39,690 bases of DNA from an uncultured Luminiphilus sp. (GTDB lineage: Bacteria; Pseudomonadota; Gammaproteobacteria; Pseudomonadales; Halieaceae). The notes below the pieces were generated by a model. That model ran no database searches. It worked only from the letters and a program-made list of their open reading frames with translations, and had not been told where the DNA came from. Where the stretch lies: assembly GCA_905479205.1 (NCBI GenBank), contig CAJQLP010000017.1, forward strand, positions 1 to 39,690, given 5' to 3'. A program made the position numbers and the translations under genes. Positions 1 through 8,416 of the stretch are shown in pieces. Position 1 is the stretch's first letter. Each line of letters begins with the position of its first letter.

Positions 1-481
1 AGGCACTTATGTCTCCCGCTCGAAACCAATCGGCGTAGCGGTGAAAAGGTATTGCCTCACCATCGGCTTCCTCGACAACTAACCCATCAACATGTCCACC
101 CTGAGTGACCAGGCCAACTAAACGATCATGGCCGGCAACCGCACAGCGTAAACCTAGTCGCGCGCCCTGTGATACGCCATAGAGCGCTACTGGGCCCGTT
201 AAATGGTCAATCAGCGCCAGGACATCCTCAACTTCACGTTCGAATTCAGGGGTCAGACCACTCGCTCCAAACCCACGACGATCAAATCGCGCTACGCGAA
301 TACCTTCCGATGCTAAGTCGCACTGTGAGGAAAATGAGTGATAGTCGAGAGTCCAGCCATGTAAGCAGAGAAGTGTTATCCACGCGTCTTCGGACTCGGG
401 CTCGGTAATGTGCAGCCTGATGGAATCCTCAGCGTTGACTGGCACGGATTGAACATCGAGCTTTGTTGGTAATATTTTCAT
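1..481 (-). CDS. alpha/beta hydrolase, C-terminus cut by window edge
   Basis: Manual minus-strand translation from ATG at 481: MKILPTKLDVQSVPVNAEDSIRLHITEPESEDAWITLLCLHGWTLDYHSF...VARFDRRGFGASG...VALYGVSQGARLGLRCAVAG. It has the HGW oxyanion segment, DRRGFG and a GxSxG nucleophile elbow (GVSQG). Open to the window edge, so absent from the ORF track. Confidence 0.85.
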   Translation of the reverse strand, partial: MKILPTKLDVQSVPVNAEDSIRLHITEPESEDAWITLLCLHGWTLDYHSFSSQCDLASEGIRVARFDRRGFGASGLTPEFEREVEDVLALIDHLTGPVALYGVSQGARLGLRCAVAGHDRLVGLVTQGGHVDGLVVEEADGEAIPFHRYADWFRAGDISA

Positions 482-492
482 ACCCAAAACAC

Positions 493-1248
493 TCAGTCTT
501 CGGCGTAGCCTACAGCTCCCTCAGCACCTCGCCATAGCGCGTCACCCACTGGACTATGGCTTTCCTCATAGATATGTCCGACTAGGCTCGCGCACCGTGC
601 AATTAATACTACGCCTCGCATCATTTGTGATGGAATACCCGCCTCCAGCATTAGCACTGCCAATACCGCACTGACATTCATCACTAGAGGTCTCCCGAGC
701 GCCTCGCTTAAAGCGACTTCAAGAGCCAGCATTGCCCGTCGAGGGGTGCTCTCTGCATCCACCATATCGAGCAATTTATCGACTCGAGGGTCTCTTCCAG
801 TGTGGATAGGATGCCCAAAGCCAGGCACTGGCTGCTTTCTCGAGCGATAATCTGCGACCAACGCCGCCGCCGCCGCATCCATATCGCCTGCGGCTAAAAG
901 GCTTTCAGCCACCTCGCCACAGCGGCCAGCAGTTCCAGCATATCGATCACCGACACCTAGCAGCCCAGCAGCGACAGCCCCCTGAATAGAGTCAGGGGCG
1001 CCATGAAATGTTAGTCGGGAAGCTACTACCGATGGAACAAGGCCATGTTCCATAATGGTGACCAGCACAGCATCGACAAGCTCAACTTGCCGTTTAGAAG
1101 GCGGTCTTCCCAGCGCTTGTAGTAAAAATGCGCCCGTAAAACTGTACTGTCCAATCACATCCGCAATCAGGTCCTTGCCCCGCAAACTAATGCTATCGGC
1201 GTCGTAGCCACAGATTTTCGTCACAGGGGTCTGATCTTCAGCTGTCAT
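493..1248 (-). CDS. citryl-CoA lyase / citrate synthase-fold protein (ATP-citrate lyase C-terminal-like)
   Basis: Motifs GAVAAGLLGVGDRYAGTAG and PGFGHPIHTGRDPRVDKLLD resemble the ACLY/citryl-CoA lyase GDRFGGALD and GxGH segments. Start moved to MTAEDQTP (ATG at 1248) because GGAG sits just upstream; the track start at 1320 is a GTG. Confidence 0.75.
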   Translation of the reverse strand: MTAEDQTPVTKICGYDADSISLRGKDLIADVIGQYSFTGAFLLQALGRPPSKRQVELVDAVLVTIMEHGLVPSVVASRLTFHGAPDSIQGAVAAGLLGVGDRYAGTAGRCGEVAESLLAAGDMDAAAAALVADYRSRKQPVPGFGHPIHTGRDPRVDKLLDMVDAESTPRRAMLALEVALSEALGRPLVMNVSAVLAVLMLEAGIPSQMMRGVVLIARCASLVGHIYEESHSPVGDALWRGAEGAVGYAED

Positions 1249-1339
1249 ACCTTCTCCAAAATGTGTAAAAAAATTACTTATAAAGTGGTCTGATCTTCGC
1301 ATACTACGGTATAAAACCACGTTCGTATTCCGAATTTTG

Positions 1340-1354
1340 TTTCGATTATCGAAA
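1340..1354. promoter_or_regulatory. perfect palindrome TTTCGAT-T-ATCGAAA, candidate operator in the divergent promoter
   Basis: Perfect 7-bp arms around one central base, between the citryl-CoA lyase start (1248) and the TonB receptor start (1394). Confidence 0.55.
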
Positions 1355-1393
1355 AACCAAAAAATAAGGTAAAGCCCAAAGAGAGGTCACACC

Positions 1394-3631
1394 ATGAATC
1401 ACACACGCAATCTGCTTTCCGTCGGCGTAATTACAGCCCTTTTCGCCACTGACATAATGGCACAAGCGACATTAGAAGAAGTCGTTGTAACGGCTCGAAA
1501 GCGCTCAGAAACGCTAGCCGAGAGCCCCATTTCAGTGAAGGCCTTTACCGAGAGTGAAATCCGCGCCACCGGCATTCAAACACCTCAGGACTTTGTCGAC
1601 TTAACACCCAACGTCACACTTGTTCAAACTCAAAGCACGGGTAATTCATTCCTCAATATTCGTGGTGTTTCATCTGCTAGAAACTCTGACCTTGCGGCGG
1701 CAATCCTGATCGACGGCGTGCTGCTGTCAAACCCAACCCAGCTCAACCAACAGCTTTTCGATATTCAACAGATTGAAGTGATGCGGGGTCCGCAGGGCGC
1801 TCTCTATGGCCGCAACGCAATTGGCGGAGCAATTAAAATAGAAACGAAAGCCCCCGGTGATGAGCAAGAGGCAGAGATTCGCGTGGGCGCGGAATCGGCT
1901 CCCGGTTACAGTGTAAAAGGTTACATCGGTGGACCATTGACCGACGATGGCAGCGTGAAATATCGCCTTGCTGGTTCTTTTATTGACCACGACGGCTATC
2001 TCGACAATGCCTACCTCAATGAAGAGGCAGATCCTTACAAAGACACTTCCTTTCGCGCTCGGCTCAACTGGGATGTTTCAGAAACGCTAACCACGGATTT
2101 TCGAGTGAGTCATTCAAAGCTCGAAACTCAAGCCTTTTATTTTGTGATTGATGCTGAGGCAGACGATACAGATACTCCCATCCAAGTGAACAATCCCGGC
2201 TACAACGAACGGGAGTTTACCAGTGCATCATTTAAATTTGACTGGGATCTGGGCTTTGCGACGTTAACTGGAATTACGTCTTACGATGACGTCACGGAGA
2301 TTTCGAGCGGCGACAACTTCAATTTTTTACCGCGGGAAGCTACCTACAACTTTTTCAATAACGACCCCTTTGGCGCGTATATCAAGTTCCTGACTGGCGA
2401 CGACTACACCGACTTAAGTCAGAACCAGTTCTTAGAAGTTGAGTCGCTCAGCCAAGAAATTCGTCTGACCTCGAACAACGAGACGGGGATTCGTTGGATT
2501 GCGGGCGCTTACGCAATACAAACCGACCGCTACATTTCGACAGGCGGACAAATCGATCGCGGCCTTGGCGTTTATAATGTTGAAAAAAACTTTCGACCCC
2601 AAATTTTCAGTGACTATTTTGCCGATGGGGTGGTTAACGATATTAGCCCGCAGCTGGGCGTGTTGGCTGACGAGCAAGACAATTTTGCTTGGGCGGTATT
2701 CGGGCAAGTAGCGTTTGATGCTACCGACAATGTCGAAGTGTCATTCTCGCTTCGATACGACGATGACACTCGGGAAAACACGACCTTAACGCCGCTGGAA
2801 TACAACGTTCCTTTTAACGTCGACATCGTTTTTGGCGAGACGCGTAAAGAGAGCTGGGACGCATTGCAACCGAAGTTAACTGTTCGCTGGCGCCCAAGCG
2901 ACGATTGGATGGTTTATGCAGACGCCAGTCGCGGATTCAGAAGCGGCGGCTATAACCAAACAGGCGTAGGCAGTGCAGTTAACTACCCCGGCATCGAGGA
3001 CATATTCGATGAGCAAATCGCCGATACTTACGAAATCGGTGCGAAAGGTGATCTCATGGATGGCAAACTGCGGCTGAGCGCTGCGGCTTATCACACGATA
3101 TTAGAAGGGACCTATTTCTTCTACTACGACGCAGTCACTAACACGCAGAACTTAGGCAGCATTGACGAAGTTGAATACACCGGACTCGAGGTCGAGGGCA
3201 GCGTCTTACTTGGCGAGTTTGTGACTTTAAGTTTCGGTCTTGGCCTGACTGATAGCGAAATCACCAAAGCGCCCGCCGCCCAATGGCTGGGCAACCAAGC
3301 TCCCCTAGTTAGCGAAGTTACGGGCAATATTGGTCTTCAATATCGTGCACCCGTTTCGGGTGACATGGAGTTCTTCATCCGCGGTGATTATCAACATCTT
3401 GGTGACACATGGTGGGAGCCAAACAACGACTCATCACGCAGCCCCGTCAACTTACTCGACGCCCGAATGGGACTGGAAGTTGTTGATGACTGGGGTGTCA
3501 CCGTATGGGTCAAGAACGCCTTTGACGAAGAGTACAACACCGAGTACTCCCCCGGCCCCGCACCTGGCTTTAACTTTTTGTGGCGTGCACAACCGGTTCG
3601 CTACGGCATTGAGCTCACTAAGTGGTTCTAA
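1394..3631 (+). CDS. TonB-dependent outer membrane receptor
   Basis: Signal peptide, TonB-box-like LEEVVVTARKR, plug domain (LIDGVLL...IEVMRGPQGALYGRNAIGGAI) and a beta-barrel C-terminus ending in aromatic WF. Confidence 0.95.
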   Translation: MNHTRNLLSVGVITALFATDIMAQATLEEVVVTARKRSETLAESPISVKAFTESEIRATGIQTPQDFVDLTPNVTLVQTQSTGNSFLNIRGVSSARNSDLAAAILIDGVLLSNPTQLNQQLFDIQQIEVMRGPQGALYGRNAIGGAIKIETKAPGDEQEAEIRVGAESAPGYSVKGYIGGPLTDDGSVKYRLAGSFIDHDGYLDNAYLNEEADPYKDTSFRARLNWDVSETLTTDFRVSHSKLETQAFYFVIDAEADDTDTPIQVNNPGYNEREFTSASFKFDWDLGFATLTGITSYDDVTEISSGDNFNFLPREATYNFFNNDPFGAYIKFLTGDDYTDLSQNQFLEVESLSQEIRLTSNNETGIRWIAGAYAIQTDRYISTGGQIDRGLGVYNVEKNFRPQIFSDYFADGVVNDISPQLGVLADEQDNFAWAVFGQVAFDATDNVEVSFSLRYDDDTRENTTLTPLEYNVPFNVDIVFGETRKESWDALQPKLTVRWRPSDDWMVYADASRGFRSGGYNQTGVGSAVNYPGIEDIFDEQIADTYEIGAKGDLMDGKLRLSAAAYHTILEGTYFFYYDAVTNTQNLGSIDEVEYTGLEVEGSVLLGEFVTLSFGLGLTDSEITKAPAAQWLGNQAPLVSEVTGNIGLQYRAPVSGDMEFFIRGDYQHLGDTWWEPNNDSSRSPVNLLDARMGLEVVDDWGVTVWVKNAFDEEYNTEYSPGPAPGFNFLWRAQPVRYGIELTKWF

Positions 3632-3661
3632 AATACCTGCACGATATTCTTGGAGAGTTAT

Positions 3662-4207
3662 ATGAATGCAATAACACCCGTTAAAGCGAGTCTTCACCAC
3701 AACGCTTACGTTTGCAAAGACTTAGAGGCTGTTCGCCAATTTTATGAGGACGTAATCGGTTTTAAATTAGTCGCCACATGGGCTGAAGAAGCCGACCTGT
3801 TCGGAAAAGTGCGCACCTACGCGCACTGCTTTTATGACATGGGTGACGGGTCGTGCCTGGCCTTTTTCCAGTTCGCCAATGCTGATGACGCAGAGGAATT
3901 CGGGCCTGAACTGCCACGTTCAGGCTTTCGCCATATCGCAATGAAAGTGGACCAAGCAACCCAGGATGCCATTAATGAGCGCCTGCAAGCGGCGGGCTAC
4001 TTTGATAGCGGCGAAGCCTACCCTCTGAATCATGGCTACTGCTGGTCAACCTACGTGTTCGATCCATCCGGTTTATTAATCGAATTCACCGTCGACCATG
4101 AAAACGTGGAGGAAATTAATCGAGATAAAGCCATCAATGCCCACGACGATCTCAAGAAATGGCTGGGCGGCGATCACACACCCAACAACGAACAATTCCA
4201 CCGCTGA
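3662..4207 (+). CDS. VOC superfamily (glyoxalase/extradiol-dioxygenase-like) protein
   Basis: HHNAYVCKDLEAVRQFYEDVIGFKLV...GFRHIAMKV...YVFDPSGLLIEFTVDHE. Start placed at ATG 3662 after a ggag RBS, not the alternative start at 3650. Confidence 0.85.
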   Translation: MNAITPVKASLHHNAYVCKDLEAVRQFYEDVIGFKLVATWAEEADLFGKVRTYAHCFYDMGDGSCLAFFQFANADDAEEFGPELPRSGFRHIAMKVDQATQDAINERLQAAGYFDSGEAYPLNHGYCWSTYVFDPSGLLIEFTVDHENVEEINRDKAINAHDDLKKWLGGDHTPNNEQFHR

Positions 4208-4222
4208 TCAAGGAGCGATCAA

Positions 4223-4813
4223 ATGACTGTAAAACTCGCTGTAATTTGTCATTCAGGATACGGGCACACTCAGGCCGTAGCCGACAGCGTCGCTGACGGC
4301 GCTAAGAGCGTTTCTGACGTAGAGGTCAGCATCATCAATGCTGCAGACATTAGCGGCCCTGAAAGTCCGCTACTGGCGGAGCTGGATGGTGTCGATGCAA
4401 TGATCTTTGGATCACCGACCTATATGGGTTCAGCGTCGGCGGTATTTAAGGGATTCATGGAAGCTTCCTCAGGTCGCTGGATGGAACAAAAATGGGCCGA
4501 CAAATTAGCCGCTGGATTTACCAACTCAGGCTCAATGAATGGTGATAAACAGAACACTCTTATCGAGTTTGTCACTTTTGCTATGCAGCATGGCATGGCG
4601 TGGGTGGGTCTAGGGCAAATGCCCGGAAATAACCACTCGGGTGGATCCAACGCCGATTTGAATCGTTGTGGCGCATCAATAGGCTGTATGACCCAAGCGA
4701 ACGTTGATGAGGGCGGCGATGTCGCGCCACCCCCGTCTGATCGCGAAACAGCGATGGCATTTGGGGCTCGCGTTGCGACAGCCGCGAAACGCTGGGGAAC
4801 CACTGATGCGTGA
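4223..4813 (+). CDS. flavodoxin-family / WrbA-like NAD(P)H:quinone oxidoreductase
   Basis: Flavodoxin-like N-terminus (KLAVICHSGYGHTQAVADSVADGAK) and IFGSPTYMGSASAVFKGFMEASSGRWMEQKWADKLAAGFTNSGS. Confidence 0.85.
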   Translation: MTVKLAVICHSGYGHTQAVADSVADGAKSVSDVEVSIINAADISGPESPLLAELDGVDAMIFGSPTYMGSASAVFKGFMEASSGRWMEQKWADKLAAGFTNSGSMNGDKQNTLIEFVTFAMQHGMAWVGLGQMPGNNHSGGSNADLNRCGASIGCMTQANVDEGGDVAPPPSDRETAMAFGARVATAAKRWGTTDA

Positions 4814-6140
4814 CCACCAAATTTATGACCCTGAAGTTGAAACTCGACCGGTAAGTGAACAGTTTGCTCTAGACCGCGAAAGCTATCGACGACAGGTGGC
4901 TTACCTAATGGCTAACTCGGAATTCTATCAAAGGAAGTTTTCCGAGGCAGGGTTCGACACGCCCGAAAAAATTGGGGAATTAGACGATATTGCGGCATTA
5001 CCCTTCACGGAGAAGGATGAAATCAGAGCGAGCCAAGCCAATTTCCCACCCTTTGGAAACCATGTTGCAGCTGAACCCGATGAATTGGTGCGCATCTTTA
5101 GCACCAGCGGCACCACAGGCGTGCCATGCTATCTGGGATTAACAAAAAATGACCTCGAGATGTACGCTACCAACGTTGCACGGGGATACAGTGCCGCAGG
5201 ATTCAAACGCGGGCAGCGATTGGTGGTTGGATTTAACGCCGGTCCCTTCGTAGCTGGCGCGGTTTACTACGGTTTCGACAAAATGGGGTGTAGCGTCATT
5301 CCAGTCGGAACAGGGAATACCGAGCGTATGGTCACCGCCATTCAGCGCCTCGGTGCCACAGGAGTAAGTTGCACTCCATCTTATGGACTGTATCTCATCG
5401 ATTGGTGCCGCGAGCAAGGCATCGATACGCGCAGCCTGGGCCTGCAAAACATGATCACCGCCGGTGAGCCCGGGGGCGGAGATCCACTGGTACGTAAAGC
5501 TATTTCAGATGCTTTTGGCTGTACCGTTCGCGAGTCCATGGGGATCGGCGATATCTCACTGTCTGTATGGGCCGAAGATGCAGCTGAAAACGGGATGAAT
5601 TTCATGGCGCGAGGGTTTGCGCACGTAGAGCTAATCGATCCAATCAGCGGTGCACCCATCCCCTGGGAAAATGGTGCACAGGGTGAATTGGTGTATACCG
5701 CGCTCCAAAGAGAGGCGATGCCACTTTTCAGATTCCGCAGCAGGGATCATGTTGTGGTGACCATGGAGGATAATGCCACTGGTCGGACCGGCGCTAGAAT
5801 TCGTTGCATTGGTAGAACTGACGACATGCTCATCGTGCGCGGAGTCAACCTATTCCCGACTGCCGTCCGCAGCGTGATGGAATCCTTTCAGAATGAGGTT
5901 TCGGGTATTTTCAGTATTCGTCCCAATGAAGTGGGAGTACTACAGACGCCACCACTGCCGGTAGTTGTAGAAGTTGCCCATGGTATGAGTACTGACAACC
6001 AGGTTCTCGCTAAGCGGATTAAAGATGAGATCAAGGCGCGGCTTTTGGTAACAACGGACGTTCGATTAGTACCTCATGGTTCTTTACCCAGAGAAACCTA
6101 TAAAACAAAACTGGTAGACTATTCCGAGGTCGCAGCCTAA
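4806..6140 (+). CDS. phenylacetate-CoA ligase-like (PaaK family) AMP-dependent acid:CoA ligase
   Basis: RIFSTSGTTGVPCYLG (P-loop-like adenylation motif), GEPGGGDP, ESMGIGDI, RTDDMLIVRGVNLFPTAV and a C-terminal lysine region LPRETYKTKLV. Start reset from 4704 to ATG 4806, giving an 8-nt overlap with the preceding gene. Confidence 0.85.
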   Translation: MRDHQIYDPEVETRPVSEQFALDRESYRRQVAYLMANSEFYQRKFSEAGFDTPEKIGELDDIAALPFTEKDEIRASQANFPPFGNHVAAEPDELVRIFSTSGTTGVPCYLGLTKNDLEMYATNVARGYSAAGFKRGQRLVVGFNAGPFVAGAVYYGFDKMGCSVIPVGTGNTERMVTAIQRLGATGVSCTPSYGLYLIDWCREQGIDTRSLGLQNMITAGEPGGGDPLVRKAISDAFGCTVRESMGIGDISLSVWAEDAAENGMNFMARGFAHVELIDPISGAPIPWENGAQGELVYTALQREAMPLFRFRSRDHVVVTMEDNATGRTGARIRCIGRTDDMLIVRGVNLFPTAVRSVMESFQNEVSGIFSIRPNEVGVLQTPPLPVVVEVAHGMSTDNQVLAKRIKDEIKARLLVTTDVRLVPHGSLPRETYKTKLVDYSEVAA

Positions 6141-6212
6141 CTCGATCTGCTCCACCCATTAATCCCTATCGTTAACTCATTGCTATGGGAAACCCATGCC
6201 CGGAGATCATAA

Positions 6213-7247
6213 ATGAGCCAATCCCCTTTGTTTCCCACAAGCTTAGTGGGAAGTTATTCGCAGCCAGACTGGCTTATTAATAAAGCCAAACTCAAAGGCC
6301 AGTTTCCACCAAGGACTCGTGCACAAGAGTTGTGGCGGGTAGCACCGGATTTTTTGGCTGAGGCTCAGCGAGATGCGGTTCGCCTTGCTGTCGAGGACCA
6401 AATTAAGGCAGGCCTAGACATCATCACAGATGGCGAAGCCTGTCGTGAAAGCTACTCGAACCACTTTGCGACTGCCTTAGAGGGCATTGATATCGACAAT
6501 CCCGGCACGGCTCTTGATCGCTCAGGTGAGCCTGTATCGGTTCCAAGAATCACCGGCAAAATTCGGCGCAAGCACCCAGTCAGTGTTGAAGAAGTTAAGT
6601 ATCTCCGCACGCTGACTGATCGAAAGATTAAATTTACCGTACCGGGGCCATTCACAATGAGCCAGCAGGCTCAGAATGACTTTTATGCGTCACCTGCAGA
6701 CGCCGCGATGGACTACGCCGCTGCCGTTAAAGAAGAAATTGCCGATTTGTTCGCCGCGGGCGCCGATATCATTCAACTCGATGAGCCGTACATGCAAGCA
6801 CGGCCAGAAGCAGCGGAGGAATACGGTGTAGCTGCATTAAATGCAGCCCTCGAGGGTGCTGCAGGGGAAACCTGTGTGCATATCTGCTTTGGCTACGCGA
6901 TGCTAATCCACGAGCGACCAGAGGGTTACTCGTTCTTACCCCAATTAGCGGACGCATGCTGCCATCAGATTTCTATCGAGACGGCGCAGTCTGCCCTGGA
7001 TTGTAGTGTGCTCGCCTCACTCCCGGATCAAACGATTCTACTCGGGGTCATCGATCTATCCACCGAAGAGGTGGAAACCCCCGAGATCATTATTGAACGG
7101 GTGAATCGAGCCCTGCCTTATATTGATAAGGAACGCTTGGTTTTAGCGCCTGACTGCGGCATGAAGTACCTCCCACGTGATGTGTCCATGGCGAAACTAG
7201 AGGCCATGGCCGAAGCCGCTAAACGTCTGCGAGTACAATACAGCTAG
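6213..7247 (+). CDS. MetE-like cobalamin-independent methionine synthase II family methyltransferase, single-domain form
   Basis: 344 aa. DIITDGEACRESYSNHF, DIIQLDEPYMQAR, HICFGY, ISIETAQS and LAPDCGMKYLPR match the MetE C-terminal zinc-ligand pattern H-x-C...E...C. Confidence 0.85.
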   Translation: MSQSPLFPTSLVGSYSQPDWLINKAKLKGQFPPRTRAQELWRVAPDFLAEAQRDAVRLAVEDQIKAGLDIITDGEACRESYSNHFATALEGIDIDNPGTALDRSGEPVSVPRITGKIRRKHPVSVEEVKYLRTLTDRKIKFTVPGPFTMSQQAQNDFYASPADAAMDYAAAVKEEIADLFAAGADIIQLDEPYMQARPEAAEEYGVAALNAALEGAAGETCVHICFGYAMLIHERPEGYSFLPQLADACCHQISIETAQSALDCSVLASLPDQTILLGVIDLSTEEVETPEIIIERVNRALPYIDKERLVLAPDCGMKYLPRDVSMAKLEAMAEAAKRLRVQYS

Positions 7248-7252
7248 CACCC

Positions 7253-7307
7253 GGCCACCCAAAACCTGCGCCGGTCGTTGGCCTCTCGCAGGTTACTGCG
7301 GGTGGCC
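7253..7307 (+). terminator. nested double-stem hairpin after the MetE-like gene; terminator or other structured RNA element
   Basis: Outer stem GGCCACCC (7253-7260)/GGGTGGCC (7300-7307) and inner stem AACCTGCG (7263-7270)/CGCAGGTT (7287-7294). No poly-U tail. Confidence 0.4.
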
Positions 7308-7425
7308 AGCATTTAGCAGTACAAGTGCCCCAAGCGCGAGTAGTAGCGTAACGCTGCCGCCTCCCCTTCCCTGATACCTGTGGCCGTAATACACTGTTGA
7401 GACAACGCGACGCAGGTGCAAGCCA

Positions 7426-8304
7426 ATGACCACACAACCCGATGATTCAGCAGCACAAGAACATGTCACCGCCAATCGACGCTCTAGACTCGGAATTGGA
7501 TTAAGCCTGGTGGGTATGGCGCTGCTTATTGGTGCCTTAATATGGGGGTTCACCGTCGATAAGCCCGCGCCCTCAGTCGATATGCCGCCGTCCGCACCTG
7601 TCTCTGAAGCACCTGCAGCGGTAACTAACCCGAGTGCTAGCGATACGATCGAAAGTGTTGTTCTACCTGAGCGTGAACCTGATCTACCACCCGTGACCGC
7701 TCCTGAGCCTACAATCGAACTGACACTAGCAGAGGCAAACACTCAGCTAGCAGAGCGGCTTAGCGAGCTACAAATTGCGCCGATCGATGAACAATTCGCC
7801 AGCAAGCCCAATGCGATCGAGCGCGGGGTAGCCATCGCTGACATTCTTCGCCAAGGTGAGGTGCCCTACAAATTACTACCTGTCGCACGGCCCAAACAAA
7901 AGTTTCCTTTCGCTGACAATGGGCTCGCCGTCACCATGGATCCAGCCGGGTTTGCTCGTTATGACGGCCTTACGAATACCCTCAGCAGTCTGGACGTGAA
8001 CACCACTATTACGCTGTTTCGTGAGTACCAATCGACGATAGAACAAGCCTGGCAAGCATTGGGCTACACGGATAATAGCGTTGAACCTGCGTTGCTTGAG
8101 GCACTTGAACTGATCATGTTAACCCCTGACATACAAGTCGATGCGCGATTGCTGAAAGATGAAGCAAACTGGATTTACGAAGATGAATCTTTAGAAAAGC
8201 TTCCTGCCCTTCAGAAGCAAATTATGCGGATGGGGCCTGAGAATGCAGAGCGACTTAAGGCTCTAGCGCGTGATCTACGTGGCGGTCTTCTCGACACGCA
8301 GTAA
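7426..8304 (+). CDS. DUF3014-like protein with one N-terminal transmembrane helix
   Basis: N-terminal TM (GLSLVGMALLIGALIWGF), Pro/Glu-rich linker, then LLPVARPKQKFPF...ARYDGLTNTLSSLD...LGYTDNSVEPALLEALELIMLTPDI...QKQIMRMGPENAERLKALARDLR, recalled as DUF3014 pattern. Confidence 0.75.
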   Translation: MTTQPDDSAAQEHVTANRRSRLGIGLSLVGMALLIGALIWGFTVDKPAPSVDMPPSAPVSEAPAAVTNPSASDTIESVVLPEREPDLPPVTAPEPTIELTLAEANTQLAERLSELQIAPIDEQFASKPNAIERGVAIADILRQGEVPYKLLPVARPKQKFPFADNGLAVTMDPAGFARYDGLTNTLSSLDVNTTITLFREYQSTIEQAWQALGYTDNSVEPALLEALELIMLTPDIQVDARLLKDEANWIYEDESLEKLPALQKQIMRMGPENAERLKALARDLRGGLLDTQ

Positions 8305-8416
8305 GGCATTTGAGATTTAACTGACAATCTACCTGACATCATTTCACCCTACAGGCTGACCAACTTCGGTAAAGCCCTGAGAGACTTCGGTCCTGTTAAA
8401 AACAACAGATTGGCAG

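Noticed and set aside
169-408. 79-aa plus ORF
   Set aside because: Antisense to the partial alpha/beta hydrolase, whose minus-strand translation is clearly protein-like.
4420-4803. 127-aa minus ORF
   Set aside because: Antisense to the flavodoxin-family gene; no family signature.
8305-8416. Repeated acttcggt motifs between the DUF3014 and esterase genes
   Set aside because: Only 8-nt repeats with no strong stem; could be chance.
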